From Desulfuromonadales bacterium (GTDB lineage Bacteria > Desulfobacterota > Desulfuromonadia > Desulfuromonadales > UBA2294): a stretch of 5,785 nucleotides of DNA. Shown piece after piece: positions 1 to 5,497 of this stretch. The stretch's first letter is position 1. Every line of letters begins with the position of its first letter. The stretch is from the NCBI GenBank assembly GCA_030591795.1, contig JAUVAJ010000130.1, positions 1 through 5,785 on the forward strand, written 5' to 3'. The translations under genes were made by a program, and so were the position numbers. A model generated the notes under the pieces. That model did not search any database and had not been told where the DNA came from. It was given only the letters and a program-made list of their open reading frames with translations.

Positions 1-47
1 CTGGAAAGTTTTGTCCGGTTGCGGATGGGATAGTTTTTAATGTACAA

Positions 48-77
48 CAGGGGTCCGGCTGTTCAGCCGGGCCCCTG
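48..77 (+). terminator. GC-rich hairpin, probable terminator of an upstream gene
   Basis: Bases 48-60 pair with 65-77 around a GTTC loop: 13 base pairs, with a single T54/G71 position. That position is a G-U wobble in plus-strand RNA but an A-C mismatch in minus-strand RNA, so the structure favours the plus strand. The following bases (ataattt) are only modestly T-rich, so it is not a textbook terminator. Short open frames from the left edge end at 33 and 40, consistent with a plus-strand gene ending just upstream. It could also stop minus-strand transcripts of the zinc-ribbon operon, which ends at 170, but there is no T-run on that side. Confidence 0.6.
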
Positions 78-169
78 ATAATTTGCATAGATTTAAACAG
101 TAGTTTGTTTCAAGTGGTCATGGTTTGCGACGTCACTAGCAGCCTGTCGGACAATCAATGAACTGGCTA

Positions 170-517
170 CTAGAGTTCGTCATCGTCAAAATTGAAAGAG
201 TCATCACTGTCGAAGCTAAAATCGTCTGAATCTTCGCCGACGCCAAACGGGTCATCGGCCGGTTCCGGAGTCGGCGCCGGGCTATCGTCAACCGGTGCAG
301 CAACCTGCCCCGCCGCTTCTTCTTCATTGAAATCGAATTCGAAATCATCTTCTCCAGCCCCGGCCGCAGCTACTGCGCCACCAGCAGCGGCAACGCCGCC
401 GGCAAACAACAGGGAGCGGATATTGTGTTTTTCTTTGTGCTCACTCAGATCCTTGCCACACTTCTTACAGCTGTCCAGATAGTCAAAGCTGATGTAATTA
501 CATTTCGGGCATTTCAT
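170..517 (-). CDS. Small zinc-ribbon protein with acidic, aromatic-spaced tail
   Basis: This 115-residue protein has no function that I can assign. Residues 3-6 (CPKC) and 17-20 (CKKC) form a four-cysteine zinc ribbon. A short basic linker follows, then a hydrophobic Ala/Gly-rich segment at about 36-55, then a low-complexity tail rich in Asp, Glu, Pro and Ala that ends in DDDEL. Within the tail, Phe residues alternate with acidic ones (DDFEFDF at 57-63, DDFSFD at 98-103). The ATG is supported by AGGAG (complement of 525-529) seven bases upstream, and it overlaps the rsmE stop as ATGA, so translation is probably coupled to rsmE. Family knowledge: similar small zinc-ribbon proteins are common hypothetical genes in deltaproteobacteria. 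The tail is probably disordered (inference). A role linked to ribosomes is suggested only by the neighbours. The plus-strand frame across the same bases is a low-complexity shadow. Confidence 0.85.
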   Translation of the reverse strand: MKCPKCNYISFDYLDSCKKCGKDLSEHKEKHNIRSLLFAGGVAAAGGAVAAAGAGEDDFEFDFNEEEAAGQVAAPVDDSPAPTPEPADDPFGVGEDSDDFSFDSDDSFNFDDDEL

Positions 518-1290
518 GGTTTTGCTCCTTTCGGCTGGGTGCGCGCCTTGGTGCAGCGTACACCAAAATCTCCATAAAGATACTGCAAAACGGCAGATAC
601 TGCAAAGCCGGCGGTTTCAGTGCGTAGTATGCGTGGGCCGAGATTGACCGGAATAAAACCCTTCGACCTGGCCAAGTCAGCTTCTTCAGGTGAGAATCCC
701 CCTTCCGGGCCGATCAAAATAGCGACATCACGGGGTGTCTGTTCAGGCAGAACCGTGTTCAATGGGCTGCTGCCGTCTTCCCAGAGCATCAACTTTAATT
801 CGGCCTGGCAAGCGGTCAGCGCCTCTTCCAGACGGCAGGGCAGGGTGCAGGTCGGTAAAATCGGGCGCCGACTCTGGCGGGCTGCTTCACTGACAATCCG
901 TTGCCAGCGCTGTTGTTTCTTGGTCTGCCGGCTTGCAGTCGGGGCCGGGATGCTTCGCTCGCTCCAGACCGGAGTAAACCTGCTGACCCCGAGTTCTGTC
1001 CCCTTTTGCAGGATCGTCTCCATCTTATCGCCTTTGGGGATGCCCTGAATCAACTCGAGCGGAATGGTTTGCTCCTCAGTCAGCCAGTGCTCAATAATTT
1101 GCACTTCACTGGTCTGTTTGCCCAGCTGGTCAATCGTGCCGCGATAGTGGTTGCCGGTGCCGTCGAGTAGAATAATTTCGTCACCTTCGGTCAGGCGCAA
1201 GACGGTGCCGATATGGTTGGCCAATTCCGGGGGTAAGATCGCCAGGTCGTTGCAAATGGCATCGGCTTGAATGAAAAAATGTCGGGCCAT
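514..1290 (-). CDS. rsmE: 16S rRNA (uracil-1498-N3)-methyltransferase RsmE
   Basis: A 258-residue SPOUT-class methyltransferase that transfers a methyl group from SAM to N3 of U1498 of 16S rRNA in the small subunit. An N-terminal PUA-like RNA-binding region spans about 1-72. The catalytic domain shows GDKMETILQKGTELGV (87-102), the SAM-binding GPEGG (194-198) and the knot motif LGPRILRTETA (217-227), all hallmarks of the family. The start was set at ATG 1290 (MARHFFIQ), one base after the prmA stop (TGA-a-ATG). The ATG at 1338 would add 16 uncharacteristic residues lying inside prmA. The Shine-Dalgarno sequence is weak, so translational coupling to prmA is likely. The C terminus carries about 15 extra, mostly basic residues (244-258) after the usual YLYGDFG end; the last bases overlap the start of the zinc-ribbon gene. 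Family assignment is secure. Confidence 0.95.
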   Translation of the reverse strand: MARHFFIQADAICNDLAILPPELANHIGTVLRLTEGDEIILLDGTGNHYRGTIDQLGKQTSEVQIIEHWLTEEQTIPLELIQGIPKGDKMETILQKGTELGVSRFTPVWSERSIPAPTASRQTKKQQRWQRIVSEAARQSRRPILPTCTLPCRLEEALTACQAELKLMLWEDGSSPLNTVLPEQTPRDVAILIGPEGGFSPEEADLARSKGFIPVNLGPRILRTETAGFAVSAVLQYLYGDFGVRCTKARTQPKGAKP

Positions 1291-1291
1291 T

Positions 1292-2203
1292 TCAGGCTTC
1301 GATCCGCTGGAACTGCAAACAGCACCAGTCGGTGTCATAGGTTATGGTCGGTTCGGACAGACCAAGATTGCTGAACCCAGCGCAGACAAACGATTCCTTT
1401 TCCCGCAGGATACCTGACAACAGCAGTGTGCCGCCGGTCGCCAGGCGTGCGATCAGGTGCGACGCCAGACGAACATTCTCTTCGGCGAGTATGTTGGCAA
1501 TGACGATGGCAAAGCTCCCGGTCAATTCTTCCAGTGGCCTGGCAGTTACCGTGATTTGCTCGGTCAACCTGTTCTGGACAATGTTTTCACGGGCAACCTG
1601 GCACGCCTCATCGTCAATATCATTGGCCAGAATTCGCTCAGCGCCGAGACCGGCGGCTGCCATGGCGAGAATCCCGGAGCCGGTGCCGACGTCGAGCAGA
1701 CTTTCCGGGGTGCCCCGATCAAACAGCTCAGCGATTGCCTGTAGACAGAGGCGGGTCGTTTCGTGGCTGCCGGTGCCGAAGGCCATGCCGGGGTCTAGGT
1801 TGATCACCACTTCATCCTTGGCTGGAGTCCACTCTTCCCAGGTCGGTTTGACAATCAAGCGCGCGCCGAAGCGGGTCGCGGTGAAGTGTTGCTTCCAGCC
1901 TTCGGCCCAATCTTCACGGGCCACCATGCTTTGTTGGGGCTTAATCGGAGCCCAGGCGGGATAGTTTTGTTGCAGTGCGCATATCTGTTGGCTGAGGGCC
2001 TCCGGGTCATTATCTTGCGGAAAGTAGACATGCACCTGGTAGTTTAATGGAACCTGCGCATCCGGGTCAGGCTGGATAAACGTATCGAGAGTTCGTTCTT
2101 CAACATTAATCCCGAGACAGCCGAGTGTGTAGAGCTCATCAGCGATCAGATCGACGATGGTGGATGGGACCGGAAACGATAGTGTAAGCCATTGATTTTC
2201 CAT
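1292..2203 (-). CDS. prmA: Ribosomal protein L11 methyltransferase PrmA
   Basis: A 303-residue cytoplasmic SAM-dependent enzyme that methylates amino groups of ribosomal protein L11. The E. coli enzyme is about 293 residues, so this one is full length. The N-terminal substrate-recognition domain covers about 1-100 and begins with the typical MENQWLTLSF. The linker holds the diagnostic LDPGMAFGTGSHETT (136-150). The class I Rossmann domain shows motif I LLDVGTGSG (169-177), the acidic NDIDDEA (194-200) and NILAEE (237-242). ATG 2203 is the first possible start, because an in-frame TAA lies eight bases upstream of it. No good Shine-Dalgarno sequence precedes it. It leads the prmA-rsmE-zinc-ribbon operon, a common pairing in Firmicutes and deltaproteobacteria. 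Its promoter must lie in 2204-2391, shared with the divergent gene. Confidence 0.96.
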   Translation of the reverse strand: MENQWLTLSFPVPSTIVDLIADELYTLGCLGINVEERTLDTFIQPDPDAQVPLNYQVHVYFPQDNDPEALSQQICALQQNYPAWAPIKPQQSMVAREDWAEGWKQHFTATRFGARLIVKPTWEEWTPAKDEVVINLDPGMAFGTGSHETTRLCLQAIAELFDRGTPESLLDVGTGSGILAMAAAGLGAERILANDIDDEACQVARENIVQNRLTEQITVTARPLEELTGSFAIVIANILAEENVRLASHLIARLATGGTLLLSGILREKESFVCAGFSNLGLSEPTITYDTDWCCLQFQRIEA

Positions 2204-2247
2204 GCTCGATGTTTAGCAGAAGCGTTGACGCAAAAGCAATAAAAACC

Positions 2248-2286
2248 TTGACAAAAGTGGCAGCTACGAGGCATAACCTGTATAAT
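2248..2286 (+). promoter_or_regulatory. Promoter elements for the DUF299 regulator gene
   Basis: A perfect -35 hexamer TTGACA (2248-2253) and a perfect -10 hexamer TATAAT (2281-2286) are both present, but they lie 27 bases apart, too far to work together. Two sigma-70 pairings fit: GTGGCA (2257-2262) with TATAAT at an 18-base spacer, or TTGACA with CATAAC (2272-2277) at 18 bases. The first gives a start near 2293 and a leader of about 100 bases. AT-rich DNA follows (2285-2301). A sigma-54-like match, TGGCAG-N5-AGGCA (2258-2273), has the right GG/GC spacing but lacks the TT of the -12 element. That promoter signals are here is likely; which pair is used is uncertain. Confidence 0.5.
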
Positions 2287-2312
2287 ATTTAATTAAAATA
2301 TGCGCTAATGAG

Positions 2313-2373
2313 GCCCGACTGACTCCCCTCATTTATGTCAGTTCGGGCATAAAATTAATCTGCCGGACTTTTT
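2313..2373 (+). promoter_or_regulatory. Leader RNA with two mutually exclusive hairpins
   Basis: Hairpin A pairs 2313-2323 with 2337-2348: 11 base pairs, one bulged T at 2342 or 2343, and a 13-base loop. Hairpin B pairs 2341-2349 with 2361-2368 around an AT-rich 11-base loop: eight pairs including one G-U, with G2345 bulged. B is followed immediately by TTTTT (2369-2373), the shape of a weak intrinsic terminator. A and B share bases 2341-2348, so they cannot form together. The T-run ends seven bases before the Shine-Dalgarno sequence of the DUF299 gene. A five-codon frame (ATG 2335 to TAA 2352) overlies the shared arm but has no ribosome binding site. The pairings are read directly; a regulatory function is inference, and A looks clearly more stable than B. 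Confidence 0.35.
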
Positions 2374-2380
2374 GCATCGT

Positions 2381-2384
2381 GAGG
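2381..2384 (+). promoter_or_regulatory. Shine-Dalgarno site that points to a CTG start
   Basis: GAGG lies seven bases before CTG 2392, ideal spacing for initiation there. It is 79 bases from the first in-frame ATG (2464), which has no comparable site of its own. It is therefore the main evidence for placing the start of the DUF299 gene at 2392. Confidence 0.55.
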
Positions 2385-2391
2385 CTCTCTA

Positions 2392-3210
2392 CTGGGACAA
2401 GAACAGACCAATCATCAGAACATTTTTATTCTTTCCGACGCGACCGGTGAGACGGCGGAAAAGATGATAATGGCGGCCCTGTCCCAGTTTACAAACCGGG
2501 AAATCCGCCTGAAGCGGTTCAGTCATATCCGGAGCAAAAATGCTGCGTATGAAGTACTGGACGAGGCTTTGAGCCAAAACGCTCTGGTTGTCTATACAAC
2601 AGTCAACCGCCAGATGTCCCGGATGATTCAGGATGAGTGCAGTTCCCTCGGTTTGCCGAGTCTCGATCTGATTACGCCTTTGTTGCTGCAATTGTCAGAG
2701 TTTATCGGCCGCGACCCGGGTGAAACGCCAGACCTGTTACACGGTGTGGACGAAGCTTATTTCCGGCGGGTAGAGGCGTTGGAGTTTACGATCAAGCACG
2801 ATGATGGTCAGGATGTTCGTTACCTGGACAAGGCGGATATCGTGTTGACCGGCATCTCCCGAACCAGTAAAACACCGCTGTCGGTCTACTTGGCCCATCG
2901 GGGTTGGAAGGTGGCTAATGTGCCGCTGGTAAATGGAGTTGAGCCGCCGGCTGAATTGTTTACCGTCGATCCGTCCCGGGTGGTCGGATTGGTGATTGAT
3001 CCGCAGCGACTGGTGGAGTTGCGGGCCGCGCGGTTGCGTAATCTTGGGCAGGATCCGAAGTTGGCTTATGCTGATTACGAAGAAATTGTCGACGAACTCA
3101 GTTTTTCCAAAAGGATATTTCGTCGGCAATCCTGGATATTGCTTGATGTCACCGGCAAGGCGGTCGAAGAGACGGCCAACGAGGTGCTGGTAAAACTTAA
3201 ATTGAAGTAA
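2392..3210 (+). CDS. PEP synthase/PPDK regulatory kinase-pyrophosphorylase (DUF299)
   Basis: Family role: a bifunctional enzyme that inactivates phosphoenolpyruvate synthase or pyruvate phosphate dikinase by ADP-dependent threonine phosphorylation and reactivates it by phosphate-dependent dephosphorylation. It thereby controls pyruvate-PEP interconversion. E. coli PpsR is a homologue. Which dikinase is the target here cannot be told. Seen: the family N-terminal motif [11 protein letters not shown] (15-25), a P-loop GISRTSKTP (154-162), and the C-terminal [15 protein letters not shown] (248-262). Start choice: the conserved motif lies upstream of ATG 2464, and the frame is open back to 2383 with no ATG, GTG or TTG. 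CTG 2392, behind GAGG, gives 272 residues, close to the 277 of E. coli PpsR. Starting at 2464 would remove half of the SDATGETAE motif. The function is secure to family level; the start is less certain. Confidence 0.93.
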   Translation: MGQEQTNHQNIFILSDATGETAEKMIMAALSQFTNREIRLKRFSHIRSKNAAYEVLDEALSQNALVVYTTVNRQMSRMIQDECSSLGLPSLDLITPLLLQLSEFIGRDPGETPDLLHGVDEAYFRRVEALEFTIKHDDGQDVRYLDKADIVLTGISRTSKTPLSVYLAHRGWKVANVPLVNGVEPPAELFTVDPSRVVGLVIDPQRLVELRAARLRNLGQDPKLAYADYEEIVDELSFSKRIFRRQSWILLDVTGKAVEETANEVLVKLKLK

Positions 3211-3273
3211 GAACTGTAGGTTATAGCTTTATTTACCGAAAACTTTTGATATCACGTAGCGGAGGAGGAAGAA

Positions 3274-3945
3274 ATGAAGGTACTGGTTGTCGAAGACGAG
3301 AAAAAGGTTGCCAGCTTCATTAAAAGAGGTCTGGAAGAAGAAGGTTACACCGTTGAGTTGGCCCGGGATGGCGAAGAGGGTCTGAAGATGATCAACGACG
3401 GCAGTTACAATCTGATCCTGATGGACCTGATGCTGCCTAAAATGGATGGTCTTCAAGTGATCCGGGAGATGCGGGCACATAATGTTCGTACTCCGGTACT
3501 TTGTCTTACCGCCAAGGATAAGGTGGATGACATTGTCTCCGGTCTCGATTCAGGCAGTGACGATTATTTGACCAAGCCTTTTGCTTTTATTGAGTTACTG
3601 GCTCGTGTCCGGGCCTTGATCCGCCGTGGTTCAAGTGAGCGTGGTGCCGAGCTGACTTTCGCTGATTTGCGCATCGATCCGGTTACCCATAAGGTCTGGC
3701 GTGGCGAAACGGAGATCGATCTGACCTCCAAGGAATACGCCCTGCTCGAGTACATGATGCAACATCCGAATGAAACCCTGACCCGGAGTATGATCGCCGA
3801 GCATGTCTGGGATTACACGTTTGATTCTTTTACCAACATTATCGATGTTTATGTGAACTACCTACGCAAGAAGATCGATCGTGACTTTGAGAAGAAGCTG
3901 ATCCATACCGTTCGCGGAATAGGGTACGTCCTCAAGGAGGGTTAA
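3274..3945 (+). CDS. OmpR/PhoB-family response regulator
   Basis: A 223-residue cytoplasmic transcription factor activated by phosphotransfer from the kinase encoded next. The receiver domain (about 1-116) has the acidic pocket E7/D8, the phospho-acceptor D51 in LMDLMLPKMDG, T79 and the K101-P102 pair. The winged-helix DNA-binding domain (about 125-222) shows TSKEYALLEY (151-160), NIIDVYVNYLRKKID (188-202) and the terminal HTVRGIGYVL (211-220). The overall look is CusR/CopR-like, but that does not prove metal regulation. The ATG is preceded by a very strong GGAGGAGG (3261-3268) at five-base spacing. The 63-base gap from the DUF299 gene has no visible terminator and no convincing promoter, so read-through from upstream is possible. 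The last codons carry the Shine-Dalgarno sequence of the kinase gene, so the two are translated as a pair. Confidence 0.96.
   Translation: MKVLVVEDEKKVASFIKRGLEEEGYTVELARDGEEGLKMINDGSYNLILMDLMLPKMDGLQVIREMRAHNVRTPVLCLTAKDKVDDIVSGLDSGSDDYLTKPFAFIELLARVRALIRRGSSERGAELTFADLRIDPVTHKVWRGETEIDLTSKEYALLEYMMQHPNETLTRSMIAEHVWDYTFDSFTNIIDVYVNYLRKKIDRDFEKKLIHTVRGIGYVLKEG
3934..3940 (+). promoter_or_regulatory. Shine-Dalgarno site inside the regulator gene, supports TTG start
   Basis: AAGGAGG sits in the last codons of the response regulator gene, five bases before TTG 3946, which directly abuts the regulator's TAA. The near-perfect match and spacing make the TTG the likely kinase start; the next in-frame methionine codon is far inside the protein (residue 180). 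Confidence 0.8.
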
Positions 3946-5385
3946 TTGTTTCCCGGTTCTATCCGTCAGCGTTTGACAGCCTGGTACTTTCTGTCACTGA
4001 TCCTGATTTTGCTTGCGGTTAGCCTGTTCTGGTATACGACCCTGTCGCGTAGTCTGATAGCTCAGCTGGATGATAGTCTGCATGAAACGGCCAAGGTAGT
4101 AGAGCTTGGCCACCTGCACGAGCTGAATGTAATTGAGCCAGATCAGGCGTGCGCGATTCTTGAAGTTTACAGCTACAGTCAGGACTGGATTGGTTACGTG
4201 CAGTTGCGTGACCCGGCCGGCGAGGTTGCCTGTATTATCCAGGGCGTAAACGGCCATGCTCTGCCGTTCAGCAATTCAGCCCGGGAAGCTGTAAGTGCCG
4301 GGAAGCTGTTCTACGAGACCGACGCTGATTCTTTCTCGTTTCCGATTCGTCTCCTGTCCGTTCCGATCTATCGCGCGGGCGACCTTGTCCGTATAATTCA
4401 GATCGGCCAGAGTTCGGTCGGTATCGAACAAATTCTTGCCAACCTGCGCAATATTTCCGTCTTTCTCAGCCCGATTTCCATTATGCTGTTGACCATCTTA
4501 GGCTGGTTTCTGGCCGGTCGGGTTTTGTCTCCTATTGTTACCATCACTGCTACCGCCCAGAAAATAACAGCCAAGCAGCTGGACCGACGTCTGCCGATAA
4601 GCTCGACCGATGATGAGATTGCCCGATTGTCGCAAACCATTAATTCTATGCTGGCTCGGCTACAGGAATCATTTCAGCGGGTGCGGCGTTTTTCCGGCGA
4701 TGCTTCGCACGAGTTGCGTACACCGTTGGCGATTATCAAAGGCGAGACCGAAGTCGCGTTGCGCTGGGCCAAGAGTGATGCAGAGCTGCGATCGGCTTTG
4801 ACTTCCAACCTGGAAGAGATCAACCGTATGGAGCAGATTATTGGCGATCTGCTGTCGCTTGCCCGTAGTGATGCATCCGAGTTGCACTTGGCTATCGAGA
4901 AATTCAGCCTGAGTGATCTTATTCAGGACATCTGGATGAGTGGCAAAACTTTGTCGGAGCAGTACGGACACAATGTTCATCTGGATCACGCCGTCACCTC
5001 GGAAATCTATATCGATGGTGACAAGGTGCAGCTCTACCGGGTTCTGATTAATCTGATAACCAACGCGGTTAAATACACCCCCTCCGGTGGCCGTATTGAT
5101 ATCCGGCTGCTGCTCCAGGATGAGCGTCGGGTTATGATTCAGATCAGTGATACCGGGCTGGGGATCTCTCCGGAAGATCTGCCGCACATTTTTGAGCGCT
5201 TCTATCGTATCGACTCGGCCCGGAATCGGGATCATGGCGGAACCGGCCTCGGTCTCGCTATCGTCAAGGCGATTGTTGCGGCTCACGGCGGTACAATTTC
5301 CGTTGAATCGACCGTTGATAAAGGATCGACTTTCTCAGTATCACTCCCCCTGGATGGCCCGGCGGCAAAAACTCTGATCGATTGA
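3946..5385 (+). CDS. Membrane sensor histidine kinase
   Basis: A 479-residue inner-membrane kinase and cognate partner of the regulator encoded immediately upstream. Order: transmembrane helix 1 at about 13-34, periplasmic sensor region about 35-170, helix 2 about 171-190, HAMP about 190-245, then dimerisation/phospho-acceptor domain with SHELRTP (254-260; H255 is the phosphorylated histidine). The ATPase domain follows: N box LINLITNAVKYTP (367-379), G1 DTGLGI (402-407), F box FERFY (416-420) and G2 GGTGLGLAIV (431-440). All catalytic motifs are intact. The architecture resembles CusS/QseC-type kinases. The sensor region matches no domain I recognise; it has no methionine but has Cys69, Cys96, an HLH at 56-58 and His104, so the stimulus is unknown. 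TTG start as argued for the preceding Shine-Dalgarno site. The htrA-type gene begins 112 bases downstream with no clear terminator between them. Confidence 0.95.
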   Translation: MFPGSIRQRLTAWYFLSLILILLAVSLFWYTTLSRSLIAQLDDSLHETAKVVELGHLHELNVIEPDQACAILEVYSYSQDWIGYVQLRDPAGEVACIIQGVNGHALPFSNSAREAVSAGKLFYETDADSFSFPIRLLSVPIYRAGDLVRIIQIGQSSVGIEQILANLRNISVFLSPISIMLLTILGWFLAGRVLSPIVTITATAQKITAKQLDRRLPISSTDDEIARLSQTINSMLARLQESFQRVRRFSGDASHELRTPLAIIKGETEVALRWAKSDAELRSALTSNLEEINRMEQIIGDLLSLARSDASELHLAIEKFSLSDLIQDIWMSGKTLSEQYGHNVHLDHAVTSEIYIDGDKVQLYRVLINLITNAVKYTPSGGRIDIRLLLQDERRVMIQISDTGLGISPEDLPHIFERFYRIDSARNRDHGGTGLGLAIVKAIVAAHGGTISVESTVDKGSTFSVSLPLDGPAAKTLID

Positions 5386-5393
5386 TTACCCTG

Positions 5394-5410
5394 CATTTAT
5401 TGACATTTGT
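5394..5410 (+). promoter_or_regulatory. Tandem CATTTRT repeat, possible regulator binding site
   Basis: CATTTAT (5394-5400) and CATTTGT (5404-5410) form a direct repeat with a 10-base period, so both copies face the same side of the helix. The pair straddles the -35 hexamer of the htrA promoter. OmpR/PhoB-family proteins typically bind tandem half-sites about one helical turn apart, often overlapping the -35. Binding by the regulator encoded at 3274-3945 is inference, and a seven-base AT-rich repeat can arise by chance. Confidence 0.3.
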
Positions 5411-5427
5411 TCTTCCGGTGATTAAAT
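5400..5427 (+). promoter_or_regulatory. Extended -10 promoter for the htrA-type gene
   Basis: A perfect -35 TTGACA (5400-5405) is followed after 16 bases by TTAAAT (5422-5427), a four-of-six -10 with a correctly placed TG two bases before it (5419-5420), the extended -10 pattern. A start near 5434 would give a leader of roughly 65 bases. It lies just after the kinase stop codon, so the protease gene can be transcribed apart from the two-component genes. No sigma-32 or sigma-E type match was found. Confidence 0.55.
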
Positions 5428-5454
5428 AGGCTGCAGACAGCTTCAACTTTATTG

Positions 5455-5472
5455 TCGGATATTTTTATCCGG
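5455..5472 (+). other. Small hairpin in the htrA leader
   Basis: CGGATA (5456-5461) pairs perfectly with TATCCG (5466-5471) around a TTTT loop, extendable by a T-G pair at 5455/5472. It sits 11 bases before the Shine-Dalgarno sequence AAAGGA (5484-5489) and does not cover it. There is no T-run after it, so it is not a convincing terminator. It may stabilise the leader or have no role. Confidence 0.3.
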
Positions 5473-5497
5473 CCGCTTTGAAGAAAGGACGCAGTTC

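Noticed and set aside
1..40. Tail of a plus-strand gene at the left edge (frames ending at 33 or 40)
   Set aside because: Only 10-12 codons are visible and two frames fit equally well, so no gene can be chosen; the hairpin at 48-77 is the only support.
136..173. Imperfect inverted repeat (136-144 with 165-173) at the end of the zinc-ribbon gene
   Set aside because: Nine pairs with one G-U in minus-strand RNA, a 20-base loop and no following T-run; too weak to call a terminator.
192..482. Plus-strand open frame of 96 codons opposite the zinc-ribbon gene
   Set aside because: Ser/Ala/Pro-rich low-complexity translation that mirrors the acidic tail of the real gene; no ribosome site or family signature.
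1291..1338. Longer rsmE start at 1338
   Set aside because: It would add 16 residues unlike any RsmE N terminus, all inside prmA; MARHFFIQ at 1290 fits the family.
1344..1964. Plus-strand open frame of 206 codons opposite prmA
   Set aside because: Lies wholly antisense to an unmistakable prmA and its translation shows no recognisable domain.
2258..2273. Sigma-54 promoter (TGGCAG-N5-AGGCA)
   Set aside because: GG/GC spacing is right, but the -12 element lacks TT and no activator gene or site is visible; kept only as a remark.
4669..5286. Minus-strand open frame of 205 codons opposite the kinase catalytic domain
   Set aside because: Antisense to intact H, N, G1, F and G2 boxes; its translation has no recognisable motif.
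5455..5472. Terminator after the kinase gene
   Set aside because: Only a six-pair stem with no T-run, and it lies downstream of the likely htrA transcription start.
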